From Candidatus Poribacteria bacterium (GTDB taxonomy: Bacteria > Poribacteria > WGA-4E > WGA-3G): 64,000 bases of DNA. The notes beneath the pieces were generated by a model. The model ran no database searches. It was given only the letters and a program-made list of their open reading frames with translations, and was not told the origin of the DNA. Shown one piece after another: positions 1 through 7,731 of this stretch. The stretch is taken from contig JAJEGI010000108.1 of NCBI GenBank assembly GCA_022819945.1, positions 1 to 64,000 on the forward strand, in the 5' to 3' direction. The position numbers and the translations under genes are program-made. The stretch's first letter is position 1; the number at the start of each line of letters is the position of its first letter.

Positions 1-2
1 AT

Positions 3-1106
3 CGTATTGACCTCGACAACGGCGAAAAAACCGAACTCCCCGCCCCTCTCATGCAACGTCTCATGTTAGACGACAAAAAAATCGAGCGGATGGTGGACAA
101 CCTCCGCCAAGTCGCCGCACTTCCTGACCCAATCGGTGCCGTCATCAGTATGGGAGAACGTCCGAACGGTCTCAAGATCGGCACCGTCCGCGTGCCTATC
201 GGCGTCGTCGCTGTCGTATATGAATCCCGCCCTGATGTGACCGTTGAAGTCTCGGCACTCTGTATCAAATCTGGGAACGGCGTTATCCTGCGCGGCGGTT
301 CCGAGGCAATCCACTCCAACGCAACGCTTGCCCGTATCCTCAGCGATACCGCAGCAGCAGAAGGCGTGCCAGACGCTATCCAATTCGTTGACACCACCGA
401 TCGGCAAGCCGTCTACGAACTCATCCGCCTACCAGATTACATTGATCTCGTCATTCCGCGCGGCAGTAACGAATTCGTTCAGTTTTTGATGAAAGAATCC
501 GATGTCCCTGTCCTTGGACATGCCGACGGTATCTGCCATATCTATGTTGATAAAGCCGCCGACCTCGAAATGGCAAACAAAATCTGCATGAATGCGAAGG
601 TTGGATACAAAGTCGCCGTCTGTAATGCTTTGGAGACACTCCTTGTCCATGCCGATACCGCCGAAAAATTCCTTCCCGCTTTCTGTGAGACGCTACAGAA
701 CTCGGATGTTGAAATCCGCGGATGTGAACGGACGCAGCAGCTCTACCCAATCGCCAAACCCGCAACTGAAGAAGATTGGCGCACAGAATACCTTGACTAT
801 ATCCTCTCCATTCGTGTCGTGGACGATATCGACATAGCGATTGACCACATAGAAACCTACGGTTCACACCACTCCGATGCGATTATCACCGAAAGTTACA
901 GCACAGCACAACGCTTCCTCAAAGAGGTGGATTCCGCCGCGGTCTATGTTAACGCAAGCACTGTCTTCACCGATGGCTACGAATTCGGCTTAGGTGCCGA
1001 AGTCGGCATCAGCACGCAAAAACTCCACTCCCGCGGTCCGATGGGACTTGAGGGGTTAACGACTTACAAATACATCGTCTACGGAAACGGTCAAGTGCGT
1101 GAATAG
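3..1106 (+). CDS. proA: Glutamate-5-semialdehyde dehydrogenase (gamma-glutamyl phosphate reductase), 5' end outside window
   Basis: Open frame continues to the left edge (RIDLDNGEKTELPAPLMQRL...); ProA motifs VRVPIGVVAVVYESRPDVTVE, KSGNGVILRGGSEA, CNALETLLVH, EFGLGAEVGISTQKLHSRGPMGLEGLTTYKYIVYGNGQVR. Confidence 0.95.
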   Translation, partial: RIDLDNGEKTELPAPLMQRLMLDDKKIERMVDNLRQVAALPDPIGAVISMGERPNGLKIGTVRVPIGVVAVVYESRPDVTVEVSALCIKSGNGVILRGGSEAIHSNATLARILSDTAAAEGVPDAIQFVDTTDRQAVYELIRLPDYIDLVIPRGSNEFVQFLMKESDVPVLGHADGICHIYVDKAADLEMANKICMNAKVGYKVAVCNALETLLVHADTAEKFLPAFCETLQNSDVEIRGCERTQQLYPIAKPATEEDWRTEYLDYILSIRVVDDIDIAIDHIETYGSHHSDAIITESYSTAQRFLKEVDSAAVYVNASTVFTDGYEFGLGAEVGISTQKLHSRGPMGLEGLTTYKYIVYGNGQVRE

Positions 1107-1152
1107 GCGCACACTACGTTCTCCTAACGCAGTTCATTACCGGAAGAAAATC

Positions 1153-1770
1153 ATGGCAACCTCTGCAGCACAAACACGCCTTACACCCGAGGAATACATT
1201 GCTTTTGAACGCAAAGCACCTCCAGACTCAGAGATAATCAGATATGAGTACTTAAACGGTGAGCTGATAGCGATGTCTGGAGCGAGCCGAGCACATAATC
1301 TGATTACAGGTAATATCTGTGGTGAACTCTACAACCTATTAAAAAGCAGCGGATGTGAAACCTACATGAACGCGATGCGGGTGAGTGCTCCGGTTACTTC
1401 ATCCTACTTCTACCCTGATGTCGTTGTCGTTTGTGAAGAACCCCGTTTTGAAGACGATGTTTTTGACATACTCCTTAATCCTATTATCGTCGTAGAAGTC
1501 CTTTCACCTTCAACTGAGGCTTATGATCGCGGCGAAAAATTCAGTCATTACCGACACCTCACCTCGTTGCAGGAGTACGTCCTCGTTTCCCAAGACAAGG
1601 TCCTTGTCGAACGTTACCACCGCCCCCAACAACATGAGACCGCACCCGTTACTGCGAAAGACTGGATTTTCACCGCCTTCCAAGCACTTGAGGACATTTT
1701 GCCACTCACCGCCCTCCAATGCGAACTGCCCTTGCAAGAAATCTACGAACGCGTCACATTTCCTGATTAG
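1153..1770 (+). CDS. Uma2-family (DUF820) PD-(D/E)XK endonuclease-like protein
   Basis: Motifs TPEEYIAFERKAP, SAPVTSSYFYPDVVVVCEEP, IIVVEVLSPSTEAYDRGEKFSHYRHLTSLQEYVLVSQD are typical of Uma2; ATG at 1153 preferred over the upstream ORF start. Confidence 0.85.
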   Translation: MATSAAQTRLTPEEYIAFERKAPPDSEIIRYEYLNGELIAMSGASRAHNLITGNICGELYNLLKSSGCETYMNAMRVSAPVTSSYFYPDVVVVCEEPRFEDDVFDILLNPIIVVEVLSPSTEAYDRGEKFSHYRHLTSLQEYVLVSQDKVLVERYHRPQQHETAPVTAKDWIFTAFQALEDILPLTALQCELPLQEIYERVTFPD

Positions 1771-1782
1771 CACTGCCCTATT

Positions 1783-3711
1783 ATGCCGAAACAAAACTTC
1801 AACGAAAAACTGACTGCCCTCCTCAAAACCCATCCCAACTTTCTTGACGATGCTGGTGAACTTATCCCCGCCGCTGTCAGAGACCACGCATGGCGACTCG
1901 ACCACAACCTCATCAGGTTACTCCTTACTGACAATGAGATAAAAGCAAAGTTCTTTGACGAAATTGACGGACATTGGGTCTTCAACTACAACACCTTCAT
2001 CGACTACATCACCGCTAAAAACTTCCTCGCTAATTCCTACACGCAGTTTCGCAACAAAATTGGTTTGAACATTGACGGCAAGTTTCTCCGCGAACGCGGC
2101 GAGGTGTCACTCGTGTGGCCCTACAAAGATTGTGTCCTTGAAGGCGGACAGACAAAGGAAGAAGAAAAACGCAAAGAGATTTTCTTCAACGAAATCCTTG
2201 CCCAAGACGAAATCAACCGGATGTTCGATCCAAAGGTGCTCACGAACTGGAAACGCCACACTGTTGACGGAGAACAAGAAGTAACGGACATCCAACGCGA
2301 CGAAAACGGCATCATCCGCGAAAACCTCATTATCAAAGGCAATAACCTCATCGCGCTCCACACCCTCAAACAACAATTCCGGGGACAGGTCAAACTGATT
2401 TACATTGATCCACCGTACAATACTGGAAGTGATAGTTTTGGTTACAACGATAGTTTTAACCATTCCAGTTGGCTAACGTTTATGAAAAATCGGTTGGAGG
2501 TGGCGCGAGAGTTTTTGACAGATAACGGAATTATCCTGATTCACATTGACGATCAGGAAATGCACTATTTGAAACTTGTTGCTGACGAGATATTCGGTAG
2601 AGATAACTTTATTGCGACCGTCCCGAGGAAAACCCGAAGTGGCAAAAGTGATGTCCCTTACAAACTATCACAAGATTTTGACTGGATGCTAATGTACACA
2701 AAAGGCGCGTCAAAAAAAGATAACCTCTTTCAGCGGGACGTTTCACGAAAGTATCACAAAACACCAGACTTTCCTGACGATGAATGGAGACTCAGCGATC
2801 TTACGACTCAACGGACAATTTACGAACGTCCTAATTCAAATTTTACATTGGTAAATCCAAGAAACGGAGAAGGATTTCCAGTAAATCCCAATCGCTGCTG
2901 GGGTATTACCAAAGATTCAGTAGATGAATATCTAAGAAAAGGAAAAATAGTTTTCCCTGGCGATTATGATTTTCTCAACATAAAACGTCCGGCTATGCGG
3001 GTTTTTAAGTCAGAAGATATAGGAAAGACGGCTTATGTATCCTCGGATTTCCTGAATCAGGTGATGGATGAATTACTGAAGAGTATGGTCAACAAGAAAG
3101 GCACAGATGAAATTGTAGAGATTTTTGGGAGAAAGGCGTTCTCTTATCCGAAAAATGAACTACTGATGCAACGCATTATTGAATACACAACAAAAGAAGG
3201 GGATATTGTTTTAGACTTCCACTTAGGCTCAGGCACAACCGCCGCCGTCGCCCACAAAATGGGCAGACAATACATCGGTATCGAGCAGATGGACTATGCC
3301 GAAACGCTTCCCGTTGAACGTTTAAAAAAAGTGATTGCTGGTGAACAAGGCGGTATCTCTGAATCTGTCGATTGGCAGGGTGGTGGCGATTTCATCTACT
3401 GCGAACTCATGCCATACAACCAAGCCTATGTCGACAAGATTCAAACCGCACAATCCTCCGAAGCACTTGTAGCACTCTGGAAAGAGATTGCTGAAAACTC
3501 TTTCCTGAATTGGTATGTCAACGCAGAAATGCCGGAAGAAGCAGTAGAAGACTTCATCACTATTAACGACGTAGAAAAACAGAAGCATCTACTGGCTGAA
3601 CTATTGGATAAAAATCAGCTCTATGTCAACCTCTCCGAAATAGCGGATGCGGATTTTGAGGTGAGTGAGGATGATAAAACATTGAATAAGGCGTTTTATG
3701 GTTTGTCCTAA
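1783..3711 (+). CDS. Type III restriction-modification system methyltransferase (Mod subunit)
   Basis: DPPYNTGSDSFGYNDSF (DPPY motif IV) followed by DFHLGSGTTAAVAHKMGRQYIGIEQMDYAE (SAM motif); beta-class N6-adenine MTase order; res gene downstream on the same strand. Confidence 0.9.
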   Translation: MPKQNFNEKLTALLKTHPNFLDDAGELIPAAVRDHAWRLDHNLIRLLLTDNEIKAKFFDEIDGHWVFNYNTFIDYITAKNFLANSYTQFRNKIGLNIDGKFLRERGEVSLVWPYKDCVLEGGQTKEEEKRKEIFFNEILAQDEINRMFDPKVLTNWKRHTVDGEQEVTDIQRDENGIIRENLIIKGNNLIALHTLKQQFRGQVKLIYIDPPYNTGSDSFGYNDSFNHSSWLTFMKNRLEVAREFLTDNGIILIHIDDQEMHYLKLVADEIFGRDNFIATVPRKTRSGKSDVPYKLSQDFDWMLMYTKGASKKDNLFQRDVSRKYHKTPDFPDDEWRLSDLTTQRTIYERPNSNFTLVNPRNGEGFPVNPNRCWGITKDSVDEYLRKGKIVFPGDYDFLNIKRPAMRVFKSEDIGKTAYVSSDFLNQVMDELLKSMVNKKGTDEIVEIFGRKAFSYPKNELLMQRIIEYTTKEGDIVLDFHLGSGTTAAVAHKMGRQYIGIEQMDYAETLPVERLKKVIAGEQGGISESVDWQGGGDFIYCELMPYNQAYVDKIQTAQSSEALVALWKEIAENSFLNWYVNAEMPEEAVEDFITINDVEKQKHLLAELLDKNQLYVNLSEIADADFEVSEDDKTLNKAFYGLS

Positions 3712-3736
3712 TTAGTGATTTGTACAGACAACCGAG

Positions 3737-4693
3737 GTGGTTCTTATGGGTGAGATACAACTAGAATCAGTTGATCAGTCTATACAGCAAGGACTGCCAG
3801 CTGGATATGAATGTGAGTCTATATTCACTGTCAATAATCCATCATATAGGGTACTTGTGTGTTTTGTTGATTTGCAAAATGTTATGTGGGACATCGAGCA
3901 CTCATACTCAAAATATGATACATTGATTAAGTACTCTAAAGCAAAATATTCGCCTGTTTCACCAGAACCGGCGGACTGCATTCGACTTGCTACCCCTCTG
4001 TATTATCGGAATTTGGAAACAGAAGCAAATTCGGAGTTAATAGCGGATGATTTAGAAGGGTTACACATAGACTTTCTTAATTGGGACAGAAAAGGAGGCC
4101 CAGCAATAGAATTCATAAAGAAGAAGCTGGCAGGCCCTCCACTTTATTTGGGAAACAGTAGTATAAATTTAAAGTTAACAACAAGGGCACGCGATAACTA
4201 TTGGATGTACTGTACTTCAATTGACCCTGGAATAAGTTACGAAAGAGAAGAGCAAAGTGAATGTCTCTCTTCAAGTTACAATTTTATGACAAAAATAGAA
4301 AAACCCTCTACGTTTGCTAAACAATTTGGATTCGATATTGGAAAACAGATTGAATTACATAGAGACTTAAAACACGACTCTTCTACTTCCAGGTATCTGT
4401 TAGAACTTATACGGAACAAAGGATGGGTAACGGATGACTATATTATCTCTGTTAATCATGGTCCGGTGATCTATTTGGAAGAAGATCAAAGACAGGAATT
4501 CATTAATGATGTTTCTGAAGGAAGCAGTGTGCCTTTTGTTCCATTTATAAAAGATAAGAAGTATGAAAAGCAGCGGGAGTACAGATTTCTCGTCAGTGTT
4601 AATTTTCACAGCCCTAAAAAAGAGCATTTTCACTTGAAAATCTCTGAGGATCTCAGGATCCTCATGTCACCGATAGAGGACTTCTACTACTGA
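3737..4693 (+). CDS. Hypothetical protein, accessory gene inside type III R-M locus
   Basis: 318-aa ORF, same strand, 26 nt after mod; no family recognised; C-terminal KKYEKQREYRFLVSV segment. Confidence 0.6.
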   Translation: MVLMGEIQLESVDQSIQQGLPAGYECESIFTVNNPSYRVLVCFVDLQNVMWDIEHSYSKYDTLIKYSKAKYSPVSPEPADCIRLATPLYYRNLETEANSELIADDLEGLHIDFLNWDRKGGPAIEFIKKKLAGPPLYLGNSSINLKLTTRARDNYWMYCTSIDPGISYEREEQSECLSSSYNFMTKIEKPSTFAKQFGFDIGKQIELHRDLKHDSSTSRYLLELIRNKGWVTDDYIISVNHGPVIYLEEDQRQEFINDVSEGSSVPFVPFIKDKKYEKQREYRFLVSVNFHSPKKEHFHLKISEDLRILMSPIEDFYY

Positions 4694-4991
4694 CTTCACG
4701 CTCCGTGGACATTCCAATTTCACACTTTACTACGAGGTTATACGTGTATAAAGGACACTCAGCTTTCAACTCTCCATCATCTGATGCTGTGTTGACGATG
4801 AAGTATCTATGCAACTCTATCATGATTGTATCACCGGTTGTTAAATCTACTCAAGCAGACGATCCCACGTGGGGATAAATAAGACCGATATTTTAGAAAG
4901 CGACTTGTTATGCCTAAGTAGAAAATATGGATTTTGCGGTGAATGAGGAAGATAAGGTGTTTTATGGAGATTTTTGATGAAAGGTGGAGAA

Positions 4992-6431
4992 ATGATTGAA
5001 GAAAAAAAAGAAGAACTAAGGCAATTGCTGGAAGAAGCAACAGCGGATTTGGAAATACAACCTCGTTTTACTCATCCACCGCTGCCTTCTATTGATATGC
5101 ACAAATATAAATGGTACCTACAGGAAGCCTGGACATCTTATTCGCCAAATTGCGCATGGTTTTTGCGTCAATTTAAACTTGAAACCAACAAAGATACAAA
5201 ATCAAAGCTTCTTGAGTTCATAGGAGTGGAACTGGATTCATTTATTTGTGAAGACAGAATTTTACTTAGTACCTTTATTGTATTAAGTGGTCTTGGCAAC
5301 GGAGTCACTCTGAATGAATTTTTGGAAAAACTTCTGAAAATTGCTATTTTTGGAGGGATAGAGGAAGGGGTATCGGCTTTTGAGAGGTGTACTGCTAAAG
5401 ATGCCTCCGTTTCATTTGAATTTATTGCATTGCTTGAAGGAATAACCTTAGAGGCAGAAGTAGAGGTTTTTAAGGGAATACGTCTTGTTCCGCTTCCTTC
5501 TAGTGGTATAGTAGAGGACCTCCCACTCTGTTTGGGAAGTCTATCTCCGACTGATAACTCTCGTTTCTTTAGAAAAACGCTGCTTACCATTGAATATTCT
5601 ATATCTCCCCTATTTTCCAAACCGTATATTCAAACCAATACAGATGTTAAGAATACAGCAGACGAGTATCATAAGCTAAGAAAAAATTTTGGGGTTGAGG
5701 TAAAAGGTGGAAAATTTCCGGAATATGCCAACACAGTATTTACAGTATTCCACCAAAAATTCTGTCAGGCATTGTCTTTAGCCTGCAACTCAGGGATTAA
5801 GTATGCAATGGATTGGAATTTTCTGGCAGAAGATGAACTTTTAAATATTAATCCTACTCACGCTCGGTCGGTTGGTTGGTACCCGGGGCCGTTTGGAGCT
5901 CCTATTAAGGTCGGAGACACCCAGATAGAAGAAGCTAAGCGTCTGTATAAGATTTTGGTTGACACAACTTCAAACACAACCTCGAAAATTGGAAAAAAAT
6001 TGCAGATAGCACTTAATAGATGGATACAGTCAAAAACAAATAGGAATGATGTTGATAAAATGATCGATTTAGGTGTAGCCTTTGAATCTATCTATTTGCC
6101 AAAAAATAACACAGATCAGTTAGCTTTTCAATTCCGTCTCCGCGCTTCTTGGCACTTAGGGAAAAATAAAGCAGAGAGGAGAAAACTAATAGACGAATTT
6201 GATGCCATATATACCTTGCGTTCCCAAGCTGTTCATAATGGAGAACTTTCTCCAACGGTTAAGATTAGGAAACGGAATCAGAATAATCCAGGGGAGTCCG
6301 TTCCTACATCAGAGTTTCTTCCAAGAGCACAAGAGTTATGTCGTGCTTCGATAATAAAGATCCTGAAAGATGGTGAATTCCCTGATGATGCGTATTGGAA
6401 GGACTTGATACTCGGTGAAGAGACCATGTAG
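4992..6431 (+). CDS. Hypothetical HEPN-domain-like protein inside type III R-M locus
   Basis: About 480-aa ORF; C-terminal helix with YTLRSQAVHNGEL, a candidate HEPN Rx4H motif (RSQAVH). Start codon uncertain (4974/4992). Confidence 0.6.
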   Translation: MIEEKKEELRQLLEEATADLEIQPRFTHPPLPSIDMHKYKWYLQEAWTSYSPNCAWFLRQFKLETNKDTKSKLLEFIGVELDSFICEDRILLSTFIVLSGLGNGVTLNEFLEKLLKIAIFGGIEEGVSAFERCTAKDASVSFEFIALLEGITLEAEVEVFKGIRLVPLPSSGIVEDLPLCLGSLSPTDNSRFFRKTLLTIEYSISPLFSKPYIQTNTDVKNTADEYHKLRKNFGVEVKGGKFPEYANTVFTVFHQKFCQALSLACNSGIKYAMDWNFLAEDELLNINPTHARSVGWYPGPFGAPIKVGDTQIEEAKRLYKILVDTTSNTTSKIGKKLQIALNRWIQSKTNRNDVDKMIDLGVAFESIYLPKNNTDQLAFQFRLRASWHLGKNKAERRKLIDEFDAIYTLRSQAVHNGELSPTVKIRKRNQNNPGESVPTSEFLPRAQELCRASIIKILKDGEFPDDAYWKDLILGEETM

Positions 6432-6525
6432 CGCGAACTTTTAGTTTGCGTTTTTGTAGTTTGTATTGTAGCGCGAACTTTTAGTTTGCGTGATAATGAG
6501 GCACAAACTAAAAGTTTGTGCTACA
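6427..6525. repeat. REP/BIME-like unit upstream of RAYT (single repeat 6427-6451 plus head-to-head 59-bp unit 6467-6525)
   Basis: tgtagcgcgaacttttagtttgcgt at 6427 and 6467; inverted gcacaaactaaaagtttgtgctaca at 6501-6525. Confidence 0.9.
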
Positions 6526-6540
6526 ATTAGGGAACCACAG

Positions 6541-7260
6541 ATGAATCATTTTGACTACAAATCTTTTTATCGTCGTAACTTGCCGCATATACAACCGCCA
6601 GGTGCAACTTTCTTTGTAACATTCCATCTCGCGGGTTCTCTACCACGGCGTGTGCTGCAGCAGTGGAAAGCGGAAAAATTGCGTCTTCTCAATCTGGAAA
6701 GTAACGCTGATAGGGTGACAAATGAACATAAGACATTTAAGGAAAAAGAAAAATCTGATGAATGGAAACGACAGTGGTTCCGAAAAATTGAAAAAACTTT
6801 AGATGATGCACAAAACGGTCCCGTTTGGCTCAAGGATAATCAAATTGCTAAAGTAGTAGCGGATAGTATGCACTACTTGGATGGAAAAGTATATTGTTTG
6901 GACACTTACTGTATCATGGCAAATCACGTTCATGCCGTGTTTACACCACTTCCAATACAACCTTCTACTGTAGTGCGAACTTTTAGTTTGGATCCCAAAA
7001 ACCCACAAACTAAAAGTTTGTGCTACAATACGCTTTCTTCTATTATGCAATCGCTCAAAGGTTATACTGCAAGGAAAGCTAATCAACTCTTAGGGCGACG
7101 CGGCGCATTTTGGCAACACGAAAGTTATGACCATTGTGTACGAAATCCGAACGAATTGAAACGGATTGTAACGTATGTTCTCAATAATCCTGTAAAAGCA
7201 GGTTTAGTGGATCGATGGGAAAAGTGGCCGTGGAATTATTACTGTAGCGCGAACTTTTAG
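6541..7260 (+). CDS. REP-associated tyrosine transposase (RAYT, Y1/TnpA_REP family)
   Basis: FYRRNLPHIQPPGATFFVTFHLAGSLP, YCIMANHVHAVFTPL (HUH), SIMQSLKGYTARKAN, RGAFWQHESYDHCVRNPNELKRIVTYVLNNPVKAGLV; associated 59-bp palindromic REP-like units. Confidence 0.93.
   Translation: MNHFDYKSFYRRNLPHIQPPGATFFVTFHLAGSLPRRVLQQWKAEKLRLLNLESNADRVTNEHKTFKEKEKSDEWKRQWFRKIEKTLDDAQNGPVWLKDNQIAKVVADSMHYLDGKVYCLDTYCIMANHVHAVFTPLPIQPSTVVRTFSLDPKNPQTKSLCYNTLSSIMQSLKGYTARKANQLLGRRGAFWQHESYDHCVRNPNELKRIVTYVLNNPVKAGLVDRWEKWPWNYYCSANF
6969..7027. repeat. REP/BIME-like 59-bp unit inside the RAYT coding sequence
   Basis: tgtagtgcgaacttttagtttg (6969) ... cacaaactaaaagtttgtgctaca (to 7027), in frame within the RAYT. 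Confidence 0.88.
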
Positions 7261-7301
7261 TTTGCGTGATAATGATGCACAAACTAAAAGTTTGTGCTAC
7301 A
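7243..7301. repeat. REP/BIME-like 59-bp unit overlapping the RAYT stop codon
   Basis: tgtagcgcgaacttttagtttgcgtgataatgatgcacaaactaaaagtttgtgctaca; the TAG stop of the RAYT lies in the repeat. Confidence 0.9.
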
Positions 7302-7357
7302 ATTACGATACAACTTTTTTAGAGATCTCGCTTTCAAAATGAAGAGGAGATACTCTC

Positions 7358-7717
7358 ATGAAACATATTGTTGACAACGTTAATAAGATGGACCTTAGGA
7401 TTAAGACGCTTGACCTGGCTGGACGAGTACCAGGTCCTGATTCTATTGAGCTCCTGCGAGTGGAACTCTATTATGATGGGGAGTATGGCCCGCTCTCCGG
7501 AGCACGGGTTCGGTATGCTCGCGACGGTGTTGAACAAGAAAACGGTTTTCCTATTGATTTACAAAAAAAGGCATTTGTTGCCACCGTCCCTATCCAAGAG
7601 GCGGGTTTGGAAGAAGAACTCCAGAAGATTGGCCCCGAAATCGCCCGGATTGTATATGAAGATTTGGCGAAAAGCCGACACAGACCTGGGATGCCATCGT
7701 TTACCGAGCAAGAGTAA
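7358..7717 (+). CDS. Small hypothetical protein preceding res
   Basis: 119-aa ORF with upstream agaggaga; 14 nt from the res start. Confidence 0.6.
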   Translation: MKHIVDNVNKMDLRIKTLDLAGRVPGPDSIELLRVELYYDGEYGPLSGARVRYARDGVEQENGFPIDLQKKAFVATVPIQEAGLEEELQKIGPEIARIVYEDLAKSRHRPGMPSFTEQE

Positions 7718-7731
7718 TTGGAAACTGTGCG

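Noticed and set aside
451-867. 138-aa minus-strand ORF within proA
   Set aside because: Arg/Cys-rich low-complexity translation antisense to a strongly conserved ProA frame; a shadow ORF.
6427-7301. Repeated gcgaacttttagtttgcg units considered as a CRISPR array
   Set aside because: Units are palindromic pairs with irregular large spacing and occur inside a RAYT gene; they fit REP/BIME, not CRISPR.
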